Shown here: piece by piece, positions 8,882 to 16,926 of the stretch
Layout of the letters: the number at the start of each line of letters is the position of its first letter
How positions within the stretch are numbered: position 1 is the stretch's first letter
DNA from: Schaedlerella arabinosiphila
GTDB lineage: Bacteria; Bacillota; Clostridia; Lachnospirales; Lachnospiraceae
Direction: 5' to 3'
NCBI RefSeq assembly: GCF_003885045.1
Contig: NZ_RHJS01000002.1
Coordinates: 4,084,501 to 4,148,500 of the forward strand
Length of the DNA: 64,000 bases
Position numbers and translations under genes: made by a program
Notes under the pieces: model-generated
Told to the model about the DNA's origin: nothing
Database searches by the model: none
What the model saw: only the letters and a program-made list of their open reading frames with translations

Positions 8882-9475
8882 TTATTTAGAATACAGCTCG
8901 ACAATCAACATCTCGTCGACAGGAACATCTATTGCGTCTCTCTTCGGAAGTTCTTTGACTTCACCTTTCAAATTCTCAGCATCCACTTCCAGCCAGTTTG
9001 GAATCAGGTTGCCGCCGGTTACTTCCAGGATATCTTTGTATCTCTGGCTGCCTTTGTTCTTTTCCTTGATCTCGATCACATCACCGGCTTTGATCAGGTA
9101 AGAGGGAACCTTCACCTGCTTGCCGTTTACCAGTACATGTCTGTGGCCGACGATCTGTCTTGCTTCTCTTCTGGTTCTCGCAAAGCCCATACGGAACATA
9201 ACGTTATCCAGTCTGGACTCCAGAAGGATCATCAGGTTCTCACCTGTCATACCTTCCTGCTGTTTTGCTTTTTCGAAATAATTTCTGAACGGCTTCTCTA
9301 ATACGCCGTAGATGAATTTTGCTTTCTGCTTCTCACGTAACTGGAGACCGTACTCGCTCATCTTTCTGTTGGATCTCTTCAACTGTCTTTTTGACTTTTT
9401 ATTAATTCCCAAATAGATTGGGTCCATACCTAATGAACGGCATCTTTTGAGAACCGGAACTCTGTTAACTGCCAT
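8882..9475 (-). CDS. rpsD: 30S ribosomal protein S4
   Basis: Start MAVNRVPVLKRCRSLG at 9475, nine bases after GGAGG, giving 197 residues. Upstream in-frame ATGs are too close to or before the Shine-Dalgarno site. S4 domain motif RLDNVMFRMGFARTRREARQ is present. It has only one Cys in the N-terminal region, so it is the Zn-free form. S4 starts 30S assembly and, in other bacteria, is a translational repressor of its operon. Confidence 0.97.
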   Translation of the reverse strand: MAVNRVPVLKRCRSLGMDPIYLGINKKSKRQLKRSNRKMSEYGLQLREKQKAKFIYGVLEKPFRNYFEKAKQQEGMTGENLMILLESRLDNVMFRMGFARTRREARQIVGHRHVLVNGKQVKVPSYLIKAGDVIEIKEKNKGSQRYKDILEVTGGNLIPNWLEVDAENLKGEVKELPKRDAIDVPVDEMLIVELYSK

Positions 9476-9559
9476 TTTTTTCATTCCTCCTATAATAATG
9501 CGGTAATCCCTGACTCGATACATGACCGGACAGCATGGGCTGTCCCCCTGGTATAACTA

Positions 9560-9955
9560 TTATACTCTTCTGCGCTTCGGCGGACGGCATCCGTTATGTG
9601 GTACCGGAGTAACGTCCTTGATACTGATCACGTCGATTCCGCAAGCCTGCAATGCACGGATTGCTGCTTCTCTTCCTGAACCTGGTCCCTTTACGAAAAC
9701 ATCAACTGTCTTCAGGCCGTGGATCAATGCTGCCTTAGCTGCAGTCTCAGCCGCCATCTGTGCTGCATATGGAGTAGATTTCCTTGAACCTCTAAATCCC
9801 AGACCGCCCGCACTTGCCCATGAAAGAGCATTGCCCTGTGCATCCGTCAATGTTACGATTGTATTATTAAAAGATGACTGGATGTGAGCCTGTCCTCGTT
9901 CAACGTTTTTCTTGACACGTTTTTTTGTCACTTTTTTGGTAACTTTCTTCGCCAT
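9560..9955 (-). CDS. rpsK: 30S ribosomal protein S11
   Basis: 131 residues, normal length; Lys-rich N-terminus, then NNTIVTLTDAQGNALSWASAGGLGFRGSRKSTPYAAQ and the C-terminal DVTPVPHNGCRPPKRRRV typical of S11. It sits between rpsM and rpsD as in the usual alpha operon. The spacer to rpsM (166 bases) is unusually long and holds repeat sequences. Confidence 0.98.
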   Translation of the reverse strand: MAKKVTKKVTKKRVKKNVERGQAHIQSSFNNTIVTLTDAQGNALSWASAGGLGFRGSRKSTPYAAQMAAETAAKAALIHGLKTVDVFVKGPGSGREAAIRALQACGIDVISIKDVTPVPHNGCRPPKRRRV

Positions 9956-9989
9956 TTAAACTAACCTACTTTCTCATTATTAATCACTT

Positions 9990-10121
9990 GTTTATGGGAT
10001 GTTCGCACTGTTCTGTAAAGCGCCCCACCACTTCTTTACGGGATGTTCGACTCGCTTTGCTCATCGAACAAAGTTCGCACTAAGTTCATGCTGCGCTTAA
10101 CAGCTTGCATTCACTAAGTGC
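9990..10121. repeat. Hairpin repeat in rpsM-rpsK spacer (copy R1)
   Basis: Read on the minus strand it begins straight after the rpsM stop with CACTTAGTGAATGC, then ATGAACTTAGTGCGAA, the hairpin TTCGA...TCGAA, and two copies of GCGAACATCCC/TCGAACATCCC each followed by TAAA. The blocks ACTTAGTG, GAACTTAGTG and GAACATCC recur in the rpsH-rplF and rpmC-rpsQ spacers. Confidence 0.7.
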
Positions 10122-10490
10122 TCACTTTTTCTTGTTTGCAACAGTTCTCTTAGGTCCTTTGCATGTTCTTGCGTTTGTCTTGGTCTTCTGTCCGCGTACC
10201 GGGAGTCCTTTTCTGTGGCGGATTCCGCGGTAGCATCCGATCTCTTTCAGTCTCTTGATGTTCAGCTGGATCTCTCTTCTGAGGTCACCTTCCACCATCT
10301 GAGTTGCGTCAATGACTTCACTGATCTTCTTTACTTCCTCACTTGTCAGATCTCTGACGCGTGTATCAGGATTCACACCTGCTTCTGCTAAAATACGGTT
10401 TGAGCTTGTTCTTCCAATTCCATAAATATAAGTCAAACCGATCTCTACACGTTTGTCTCTTGGTAAGTCTACACCTGCAATACGAGCCAT
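10122..10490 (-). CDS. rpsM: 30S ribosomal protein S13
   Basis: Start MARIAGVDLPRDKR at 10490, after GGAGGAAAGACAC, giving 122 residues; a longer in-frame extension to 10565 is not supported. Motifs GIGRTSSNRILAEAG and GCYRGIRHRKGLPVRGQ(K)TKTNARTCKG identify S13, a head protein contacting tRNA and the 50S subunit. It is preceded by a 385-base spacer with many hairpins. Confidence 0.97.
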   Translation of the reverse strand: MARIAGVDLPRDKRVEIGLTYIYGIGRTSSNRILAEAGVNPDTRVRDLTSEEVKKISEVIDATQMVEGDLRREIQLNIKRLKEIGCYRGIRHRKGLPVRGQKTKTNARTCKGPKRTVANKKK

Positions 10491-10875
10491 GTGTCTTTCC
10501 TCCATCTTAAATAAATTATAATATTGTCCCAAACTGGGGTACATCGGGTATCTGTCGGAAGACAATTATTCTTCCCGATCTACCCAGGCATACTTATGAT
10601 GCCCTTTCCCGGATGCGCCTGAAGCTACGCAGTCTTTTCCCGGGTATTATAAGCAATATACATTTACGCAGGATGACTGCGTAACGGCCACCGGTCTCGT
10701 CGGTACCTGATTCACGAGCCAGATGCATCCTTACTGTATATTAAACAGTTCCACACACCGCCTGGCGTGTCATACTGTCAGCCGCCTAATTTTTAACAAA
10801 CATCTCCAAAACCGGAACAATGTCCATGCGCATAAGCTTCTCTGCCTGGTGCTGCGCACTTCCATCTCCACTGTC
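10491..10875 (-). other. Long structured spacer between rpmJ and rpsM
   Basis: No credible gene was seen here. On the minus strand several stems are visible: CACGCC-AGG-CGGTGTG (about 10758-10773), TTACGCAG-TCATC-CTGCGTAA (about 10664-10686), GGCAT-CATAAGT-ATGCC, and next to the rpsM start a nested stem of ATCGGG/CCCGAT around GGAAGA/TCTTCC (about 10544-10581). Such length and structure inside a ribosomal operon suggests a cis-acting RNA, perhaps a protein-binding leader as S4 uses before rpsM in enteric bacteria. That role is inference. Confidence 0.5.
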
Positions 10876-10989
10876 CTAGCCTTGTCTCTGTTTGTGCTTC
10901 GGATTCTCGCAGATTACCCTGATACTGCCTTTTCTCTTGATAATCTTGCACTTTTCACAGATCGGTTTTACTGATGATCTAACCTTCAT
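10876..10989 (-). CDS. rpmJ: 50S ribosomal protein L36
   Basis: A 37-residue gene, MKVRSSVKPICEKCK at the start and ending HKQRQG. The Zn ribbon ligands Cys11, Cys14, Cys27 and His32 are all present, so this is the Zn-binding form. ATG at 10987-10989 follows GGAGGATTTGAC. It is the first gene after the internal promoter and lies between infA and rpsM. Confidence 0.97.
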   Translation of the reverse strand: MKVRSSVKPICEKCKIIKRKGSIRVICENPKHKQRQG

Positions 10990-11074
10990 GTCAAATCCTC
11001 CTTCTATCCTTTGCTGAAAACCTTGGGGCTACCGCCGTTTTTTGGGCACACCAAACCAAAGACGGCTATTTCAT

Positions 11075-11104
11075 AGTATAACATCAAGCCTCCTGCAAAG
11101 TCAA
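11075..11104 (-). promoter_or_regulatory. Internal promoter ahead of rpmJ
   Basis: Minus strand TTGACT (11099-11104), 18-base spacer, TATACT (11075-11080). It could drive rpmJ-rpsM-rpsK-rpsD-rpoA-rplQ separately from the S10-spc transcript, and lies just past a large hairpin that follows infA. Confidence 0.7.
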
Positions 11105-11113
11105 CACCTTTTT

Positions 11114-11182
11114 AGGATCTGTCATGAAATAACTTTATATTTTGGCCAGGTCAAAATTAAAGATTATTTCATGACAGATCCT
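11114..11182. repeat. 69-bp near-perfect palindrome after infA
   Basis: The ends pair over 19 uninterrupted bp (AGGATCTGTCATGAAATAA with its complement), then 5 and 6 more bp with single-base bulges and a small loop. It starts exactly at the infA stop codon. No clear U-tract follows on the minus strand. It may be a terminator or attenuator, or a small palindromic insertion. Confidence 0.75.
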
Positions 11183-11400
11183 TATTTATCTCTCCAGACA
11201 ATTCTTCCTTTGCTGAGGTCATACGGAGACATCTCCAACGTCACTTTATCCCCGGGTAAGATCTTGATAAAGTTCATACGTAATTTTCCGCTGATATGCG
11301 CAAGTACGATATGACCATTTTCCAGTTCTACCTTGAACATTGCGTTGGGCAGCTTTTCTACTACGACTCCTTCGATTTCGATCACGTCAGCCTTTGACAT
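11182..11400 (-). CDS. infA: Translation initiation factor IF-1
   Basis: 72 residues, normal length, S1-like OB fold: MSKADVIEIEGVVVEKLPNA, GHIVLAHISGKLRMNFI and ILPGDKVTLEMSPYDLSKGRI are canonical. IF-1 binds the 30S A site during initiation. It lies between the KOW-domain gene and rpmJ. The stop codon is the first base pair of a 69-bp palindrome. Confidence 0.98.
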   Translation of the reverse strand: MSKADVIEIEGVVVEKLPNAMFKVELENGHIVLAHISGKLRMNFIKILPGDKVTLEMSPYDLSKGRIVWRDK

Positions 11401-11432
11401 ACTTAATCCTCCTGTGCTTTTATTTGCACCTT

Positions 11433-11693
11433 CTATTCTCTTTCCTCTGCATCCAGATGACTTACATAGCCTTTTATCACGCGCCGGACTTCTTCATTGT
11501 CCGTTACAAGACCGCAGCGCGCCTTACTGATCGGCTGCACATGTTTACAGTTTTTTTTCTTTGCCCGGCAGACGGGTCTCTTCTTCCCGTCTGCCAGATA
11601 TACATATTCATCATTGACAGAAATTATGACGTATATACAATCTTTATCTCTTCCAGCTTTTGATTTTGCAAGCATTCCCGGCTCTACCTGCAT
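11433..11693 (-). CDS. KOW-domain RNA-binding protein (L14e/L6e-like)
   Basis: 86 residues beginning MQVEPGMLAKSKAGRDKDCIYV with good GGAGG spacing. The N-terminal half is a KOW motif (G-M-L-A-K-S-K-A-G-R-D) followed by a basic, Cys-containing strand (RPVCRAKKKNCKHV). Such small KOW proteins lie beside infA in many clostridia; their role on the ribosome is not established. It takes the place next to adk where map (methionine aminopeptidase) is often found. Confidence 0.85.
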   Translation of the reverse strand: MQVEPGMLAKSKAGRDKDCIYVIISVNDEYVYLADGKKRPVCRAKKKNCKHVQPISKARCGLVTDNEEVRRVIKGYVSHLDAEERE

Positions 11694-11723
11694 AAAACGC
11701 CTCCATTATTTTATGTAGTGCTT

Positions 11724-12365
11724 TCAGCCAAGAATCTTTACGATCTCAGCAAACACGTCGTTGATATCTATTGTTCCGTCTACTTCTCTGAGAATCCCTG
11801 CGCCTGTATAGTAATCAATCAGCGGCTGTGTCTGATCATGGTAAACGCCGAGACGCTTCTTCACGGTCTCCGGCTTATCATCATCTCTCAGGATGAGGCC
11901 GCCGCCGCATTTGTCGCAGATGCCTTCCTTCTCTGTGGGCGCATATACCATGTGGTAGGTTGCTCCGCAGTCCACACATGCGCGGCGTCCGGACATACGG
12001 TTTACAATATTGTCATCCGGCACTTCTACGTTGATCGCATAGTCCATTTTCTGATCCAGGGCTGCAAGGGCTTTGTCCAGCGCCTCTGCCTGGGGGATTG
12101 TTCTCGGGAAACCGTCCAGTACGTATCCGCCTGCGCAGTCTTCCTGATTCACCCGGTCTACTACCAGGTCTACCACCAGCTCGTCCGGTACAAGCAGTCC
12201 CTGATCCATATAGGTCTTGGCTTTCTTTCCAAGCTCCGTCCCGTTTTTGATATTTGCTCTGAAAATGTCTCCTGTAGAGATGTGAGGAATCGAATATTTT
12301 TCAGCAATCTTCTTTGCCTGTGTTCCTTTGCCCGCTCCGGGAGCGCCTAACATAATGATCTTCAT
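11724..12365 (-). CDS. adk: Adenylate kinase
   Basis: Start MKIIMLGAPGAGKGTQ at 12365 (GGAGG eight bases upstream), 213 residues, a long-lid kinase. P-loop GAPGAGKGT is at 7-15; NMP-binding STGDIFR; lid with four Cys (CVDCG...CDKCGG), so a Zn-stabilised lid. It makes 2 ADP from ATP and AMP and keeps adenylate balance. Classic spc-operon position after secY. Confidence 0.97.
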   Translation of the reverse strand: MKIIMLGAPGAGKGTQAKKIAEKYSIPHISTGDIFRANIKNGTELGKKAKTYMDQGLLVPDELVVDLVVDRVNQEDCAGGYVLDGFPRTIPQAEALDKALAALDQKMDYAINVEVPDDNIVNRMSGRRACVDCGATYHMVYAPTEKEGICDKCGGGLILRDDDKPETVKKRLGVYHDQTQPLIDYYTGAGILREVDGTIDINDVFAEIVKILG

Positions 12366-12495
12366 ATCTTTTACCTCCATTTTCATCAGCCGGGGCAGTC
12401 CTCAAGGCTGCGGCGCGCCGGCTGATTTATCCATATAGCACTTTAACCCGCTGTGATTATTCCGGCATGAATAACCACAACGAGCTAAATTTCTG

Positions 12496-13851
12496 TCAAT
12501 ACCCAAGGAATCCCCCGCCTTTTGCAGCGCTTCCTTTGCTGTTCAGGAATCCGGTATAATTGCGTACCAGCATCTGTGATTCAATCTGCTTGATGGTCTC
12601 AAGCACAACTCCTACGATGATGATGAGCGAGGTTCCTCCGAAAGAAACGTTTGCCCCGAACACACCGTTAAAGAAGAACGGAATCACCTGTACGATCACC
12701 AGTCCGCAGGCTCCGATAAAGATGATATAGTTGAGAATCTTCGTCATATAATCTACCGTCGGCCTGCCGGGACGGATACCTGGAACAAATCCGCCGTTTT
12801 TCTTCATATTGTTTGCGATCTCTAACGGATTGAATGTAATCGAAGTGTAGAAATATGCAAAGAATATGGTAAGGGCGATATAAAACAGCAATCCTATGGA
12901 GTATACTATATTCTCAGGGTCACACCAGTTGTTTGAATTTAATCCTCTCAGTATATGGCCTCCGATGCCTCCGCTGTTCCCTTTGCCCATTGCTGTGGCA
13001 ACAAGGGACGGGATCTGCATAAGAGATGAGGAAAAGATAACCGGGATAACGCCTGCGGTATTTACCTTAAGTGGAATGTGCGTGGATTGTCCGCCGTATG
13101 TCTTTCTTCCCTTTACTTTCTGGGAATACTGCACCATGATCCTGCGCTCGCCGCCCTGAAGTACAATAACGAATACAACGACTATCAGCAGGACAACCAG
13201 AATGATCACCGCAGCCAGCAGTCCTTTCGCAGGGGTCTTGCCCTGGATGAACTGTGTATACAGTTTGAAGAAATCATCCGGTATACGGGAAACAATATTG
13301 ATCAGCAGGACAATGGAAATCCCATTTCCAACGCCTTTTTCCGTGATACGCTCGCCGATCCACATCAGAAATGCGGAACCTGCGGTCAGCGTGCATACTA
13401 CGATTGCGGCATTGACAAAGTTGAACTCTGTCAGAAGCCCCTGACGGCCGAAGCCGACAGCCATTGCAGTGGACTCAAACAGTGCAAGTCCTACTGTAAC
13501 ATAACGTGTGATCGCCGCAATCTTTTTTCTTCCGTCGGCACCTTCCTTCTGCATCTCTTCCAGTTTTGGAATCGCGATGGTCAGAAGCTGCATAATGATA
13601 GAAGATGTGATATATGGTGTAATGCTTAATGCAAATACAGACATCTGGGTAAAGGAACCGCCGGTAAATGCATCAAAAAAATTGAATGCATCCCCGGTCT
13701 GGTTCGCAAAAAAGTTCTGGATATAAGCCGGATTTACTCCCGGTGTCGGCAGTTGAGATCCGAGCCTTACAACGACCAGCATCATGAACGTGTAAAGTAT
13801 CCTTTTACGGACATCTTCTACCCGAAATGCTTTTCGTACTGTTTCTAGCAT
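12496..13851 (-). CDS. secY: Protein translocase subunit SecY
   Basis: 451 residues with about ten membrane helices; N-terminal MLETVRKAFRVEDVRKRILYT, the plug region FNFFDAFTGGSF, the cytoplasmic loop QGGERRIMVQYSQKVKGRKTYGGQSTHIPLKVN and the C-terminal AAKGGGFLGY are characteristic. It forms the protein-conducting channel with SecE and SecG. The ATG overlaps the rplO stop (TAATG), so translation is coupled. The spacer to adk (130 bases) has two hairpins. Confidence 0.98.
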   Translation of the reverse strand: MLETVRKAFRVEDVRKRILYTFMMLVVVRLGSQLPTPGVNPAYIQNFFANQTGDAFNFFDAFTGGSFTQMSVFALSITPYITSSIIMQLLTIAIPKLEEMQKEGADGRKKIAAITRYVTVGLALFESTAMAVGFGRQGLLTEFNFVNAAIVVCTLTAGSAFLMWIGERITEKGVGNGISIVLLINIVSRIPDDFFKLYTQFIQGKTPAKGLLAAVIILVVLLIVVVFVIVLQGGERRIMVQYSQKVKGRKTYGGQSTHIPLKVNTAGVIPVIFSSSLMQIPSLVATAMGKGNSGGIGGHILRGLNSNNWCDPENIVYSIGLLFYIALTIFFAYFYTSITFNPLEIANNMKKNGGFVPGIRPGRPTVDYMTKILNYIIFIGACGLVIVQVIPFFFNGVFGANVSFGGTSLIIIVGVVLETIKQIESQMLVRNYTGFLNSKGSAAKGGGFLGY

Positions 13852-14291
13852 TAGATCACCTCTGCTTTTCCGCCAAGAGCCTCGATTTTTTCAGCCGCTT
13901 TCGCGCTGAATGCATTTACCTGTACAGTGAGCTTCTTAGTCAATTCTCCGTCTCCAAGGATTTTTACTCCGTCCCTTGGATTCTTTACGATGCCTTTTTC
14001 CATTAATGTTTCAACAGAAACAACAGCACCGTCTTCAAATACTTCAAGCGCACTCATGTTAATGCCGACGATCTTCTTGGAGTTTCTGCAGGTAAAGCCT
14101 CTTTTGGGTATTCTTCTGTATAAAGGCATCTGTCCGCCTTCAAATCCCGGCCTCGGCGCTCCTGAACGTGCCTTCTGGCCTTTGTGTCCCTTACCGGCTG
14201 TCTTACCATTCCCGGAACCATGTCCCCGGCCTCTTCTGAAGTTATTGCTGTGCTTAGAACCATCTGCCGGTCTCAAGTTTGATAAGTCCAT
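13851..14291 (-). CDS. rplO: 50S ribosomal protein L15
   Basis: 146 residues; Gly/Arg/Lys-rich N-terminus (GRGHGSGNGKTAGKGHKGQKARSG, GFEGGQMPLYRRIPKRGF) and the C-terminal globular part are typical of L15, a late-assembling 23S rRNA-binding protein. Stop overlaps the secY start by one base; rpmD lies 26 bases upstream. Confidence 0.98.
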   Translation of the reverse strand: MDLSNLRPADGSKHSNNFRRGRGHGSGNGKTAGKGHKGQKARSGAPRPGFEGGQMPLYRRIPKRGFTCRNSKKIVGINMSALEVFEDGAVVSVETLMEKGIVKNPRDGVKILGDGELTKKLTVQVNAFSAKAAEKIEALGGKAEVI

Positions 14292-14317
14292 GCTGCTACC
14301 TCCTTATCTTTTTTTAT

Positions 14318-14500
14318 TTATGCTTCTTCTTCAACCTTCACTAAATGTCTAACCTGCTGTACCATACCTCTGGTAGCTGCATTGTCCGGCAGCACAACCG
14401 TCTTGTTGAGTTTTCTTAATCCCAGAGCTTCAACGGTCTTTCTATGCTTCGGCACAGCACCGATGGTAGACTTTACTAACGTAATTTTTAAATTTGCCAT
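14318..14500 (-). CDS. rpmD: 50S ribosomal protein L30
   Basis: 60 residues, normal size: KITLVKSTIGAVPKHRKTVEALGLRK and the VRHLVKVEE end. It sits between rpsE and rplO, the usual spc order. L30 binds 23S rRNA on the large-subunit surface. Confidence 0.97.
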   Translation of the reverse strand: MANLKITLVKSTIGAVPKHRKTVEALGLRKLNKTVVLPDNAATRGMVQQVRHLVKVEEEA

Positions 14501-14567
14501 TTTTACCTACCTCCTACGCGATAAAACAGCTCCATCTGCTTATGCGACAGAGCATAGCTCTATCTTC

Positions 14568-15077
14568 TTAGCCTACGATTTCTTCGATTGATTTGCCGCG
14601 GAGCCTTGCAACTTCCTCAGGAGTCTTGATCCCCTTCAGACCTTCGATTGTGGCAAGCACTACATTCTGCTTGTTGTTAGAGCCTAATGATTTTGTACGG
14701 ATATTCTTGATTCCTGCCATCTCGATTACCGCACGCGCCGGACCTCCGGCGATCACTCCGGTACCGTCCGGAGCCTTCTTCAGTAATACGGAAGCGCTTC
14801 CGAATTTTCCGATGGTATCGTGTGTTACACTGTCGTTCTCGTCCAGGGAAACCTCGATGAGTTTCTTAGCCGCATCCTCTTTTCCTTTGCGGATCGCTTC
14901 CGGAATTTCGGTAGCCTTTCCTAAACCTGCACCAACATGGCCTTTTCCATCGCCGACAACTACTAAAGCTGTGAATCTCATGTTACGACCACCTTTTACG
15001 ACCTTGGTAACACGTTTGATTGATACCACTTTTTCTTCTAACTCTAACTGACCAGCATCAATACGTTCCTGTCTCAT
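14568..15077 (-). CDS. rpsE: 30S ribosomal protein S5
   Basis: 169 residues, normal size. S5 N-terminal dsRBD-like domain (EEKVVSIKRVTKVVKGGRNMRFTALVVVGD) and C-terminal part (GTGVIAGGPARAVIEMAGI) are present. S5 helps decoding accuracy and helicase activity at mRNA entry. Placed between rplR and rpmD. Confidence 0.98.
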   Translation of the reverse strand: MRQERIDAGQLELEEKVVSIKRVTKVVKGGRNMRFTALVVVGDGKGHVGAGLGKATEIPEAIRKGKEDAAKKLIEVSLDENDSVTHDTIGKFGSASVLLKKAPDGTGVIAGGPARAVIEMAGIKNIRTKSLGSNNKQNVVLATIEGLKGIKTPEEVARLRGKSIEEIVG

Positions 15078-15092
15078 ATGTGTTCTCCCTTC

Positions 15093-15467
15093 CTAGAAAT
15101 TCAGCCCAGCTTCTCTTGCTGCGTCTGCCAATGCTTTGATCTTTCCCTGATAGATAAAGCCGCCTCTGTCAAAGACAACGTCGGTAATTCCTTTTTCCTT
15201 TGCCTTCTCAGCAATGACTTTTCCAAGGTATGCTGCAGCCGCAACATTATTTGTCTTTTCTAATTCTGCTTTCACGTCTTTCTGAAGAGTGGACGCTGCT
15301 ACCAGTGTTTTGCTGCTGCCATCGGTATCGTCAATAATCTGTGCATACATATGATTATTGCTTCTAAACACAGCCAGACGCGGCCTCTCAGCGGTACCGC
15401 TGAAACGGTTACGTAATTTCATGTGCTTTTTTCTGCGAACTTCACTTCTTGATTTTTTACTAACCAT
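15093..15467 (-). CDS. rplR: 50S ribosomal protein L18
   Basis: ATG at 15467 (MVSKKSRSEVRRKKHMKLRNR) is eight bases after GGAGG; the in-frame GTG two codons earlier is too close to it. 124 residues. Motifs TAERPRLAVFRSNNHMYAQIIDD and VFDRGGFIYQGKIKALADAAREAGL identify L18, which carries 5S rRNA into the 50S subunit. Confidence 0.97.
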   Translation of the reverse strand: MVSKKSRSEVRRKKHMKLRNRFSGTAERPRLAVFRSNNHMYAQIIDDTDGSSKTLVAASTLQKDVKAELEKTNNVAAAAYLGKVIAEKAKEKGITDVVFDRGGFIYQGKIKALADAAREAGLNF

Positions 15468-15484
15468 TTTCACACCCTCCTTAT

Positions 15485-16027
15485 TTATTTTTTACCAGTC
15501 TTACCAACCTTGCGGCGGATCACTTCATCAGCGTACTTGATTCCCTTGCCCTTGTACGGCTCCGGTCTTCTCTTGTCTCTGATCTCTGCTGCATACTGGC
15601 CAACTTTTTCTTTGTCGATCCCTTTTACCGTGATCTTGTTCTGGCCTTCCAGAACTGTCTCGATTCCTTCCGGATCAACCATCTCAACAGGATGTGAATA
15701 TCCAAGGCTGAGGGTCAGCTTGTTGCCGGACTTCGCTGCTCTGTAACCAACACCGTTTACTTCCAGAACCTTTTCATAACCCTGGCTGACACCGATTACC
15801 ATGTTGTTGATCAGTGTACGTGTCAGGCCGTGAAGGGATTTCATCCTCTTTAAGTCGTTTGGCCTGGTGACAACAATTTCTTCGCCTTCCTGCTTGATTT
15901 CCATTTCAACCGGGAGTTCTCTTACGAGAGTTCCCTTCGGACCTTTTACGGTCACTACATTATGCTCAGCAATCTCTACAGTTACACCTGCAGGGACTGC
16001 GATCGGCAGTCTTCCTATACGTGACAT
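15485..16027 (-). CDS. rplF: 50S ribosomal protein L6
   Basis: 180 residues, typical. Duplicated L6 fold, start MSRIGRLPIAVPAGV and end RRPEPYKGKGIKYADEVIRRKVGK(T)GKK. It binds 23S rRNA near the sarcin-ricin loop. The spacer back to rpsH is 250 bases, far longer than others here, and holds repeats. Confidence 0.98.
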   Translation of the reverse strand: MSRIGRLPIAVPAGVTVEIAEHNVVTVKGPKGTLVRELPVEMEIKQEGEEIVVTRPNDLKRMKSLHGLTRTLINNMVIGVSQGYEKVLEVNGVGYRAAKSGNKLTLSLGYSHPVEMVDPEGIETVLEGQNKITVKGIDKEKVGQYAAEIRDKRRPEPYKGKGIKYADEVIRRKVGKTGKK

Positions 16028-16097
16028 ACCTTTGTCCTCCTAACTTAAATTTTCGGAGCAGAGGCTTGAGTCTGCTCTGTTTTCAGTTTATCTGTTC

Positions 16098-16277
16098 TAA
16101 GGATGTTCTTTTCGCTAAGCTCTGTCGAAGATATTCCTCTCTTCGTTCGGAATATCTGCTTTCATACTAGGCTCGATAATACCTCGCCAAGTATTCAATG
16201 CATCGCTAAGCTCAAAGAACGACCTTCACACTAAGTTCATCTTTCGCTTACGCTCCAGATTCACTAAGTGTTCAGTG
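16098..16277. repeat. Composite hairpin repeat in rpsH-rplF spacer (copy R2)
   Basis: On the minus strand it begins right after the rpsH stop with ACACTTAGTGAATC, then GATGAACTTAGTGTGAA, CGTTCTTTGAGCTTAGCGA, CTTGGCGAGGTATTATCGAG, CCTAGTATGAAAG, a hairpin GATATTCC/GGAATATC and finally GAGCTTAGCG AAAAGAACATCC. The 25 bases at 16098-16122 are identical to 18502-18526, and 16165-16192 matches 18562-18589 with one difference. Units are nested rather than simple tandem. Confidence 0.8.
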
Positions 16278-16679
16278 TCACCACACAAAGCAAAGAACTT
16301 CTCCGCCTACGCCGAGCTTTCTTGCTTCTTTGTCGGTAACAACACCTTTATTTGTAGATACGATTGCAATTCCGAGTCCGCCCAGTACCTTCGGCATCTC
16401 TTCGCTGTTTGCGTATACGCGGAGACCTGGCTTGGAAATTCTCTTAAGGCCGGAAATTACTTTTTCGTTCTTATCCGCACCATATTTTAATGTGATGTGG
16501 ATCGTCTTAAATGTTCCGTCTTCTACGATGTCATATTTTTTGATGTAGCCTTCATTTAAAAGAATATCTGCAATCGCGGTTTTCATCTTTGATGCGGGTA
16601 CATCTACTGTATCATGTTTAGCAGTATTTGCATTACGGATTCTTGTAAGCATATCTGCGATTGGATCACTCATAGTCAT
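16278..16679 (-). CDS. rpsH: 30S ribosomal protein S8
   Basis: 133 residues; MTMSDPIADMLTRIRNAN at the start, KMKTAIADILLNEGYIK, GVVTDKEARKLGVGGEVLCFVW at the end are canonical. S8 binds helix 21 of 16S rRNA and in E. coli represses spc translation. Start ATG lies ten bases after GGAGG. Downstream spacer contains repeat R2. Confidence 0.98.
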   Translation of the reverse strand: MTMSDPIADMLTRIRNANTAKHDTVDVPASKMKTAIADILLNEGYIKKYDIVEDGTFKTIHITLKYGADKNEKVISGLKRISKPGLRVYANSEEMPKVLGGLGIAIVSTNKGVVTDKEARKLGVGGEVLCFVW

Positions 16680-16729
16680 GTCGAAGCATCCTCCTTCTAT
16701 ATCAATTTATCTGTTATGGCACCGGCAGA

Positions 16730-16915
16730 TTACCAACTAGCCTTCTTCACTCCCGGTATCTCACCTTTATATGCCAATTCACGGAAGCAGATACGGCAGA
16801 TTCCATATTTTCTTAAATATGCATGCGGACGGCCGCAGATACGGCAGCGGCTGTATTCTCTGGTAGAGAATTTTGGTTTGCGCTGCTGTTTGATTTTCAT
16901 TGATGTCTTAGCCAT
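16730..16915 (-). CDS. rpsN: 30S ribosomal protein S14, zinc-binding type Z
   Basis: 61 residues, the short S14 form. Zn ribbon CRICGRPHAYLRKYGICRIC has all four Cys, and the end is FRELAYKGEIPGVKKASW. Lies between rplE and rpsH as usual. Confidence 0.98.
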   Translation of the reverse strand: MAKTSMKIKQQRKPKFSTREYSRCRICGRPHAYLRKYGICRICFRELAYKGEIPGVKKASW

Positions 16916-16926
16916 GATTTCCCTCC

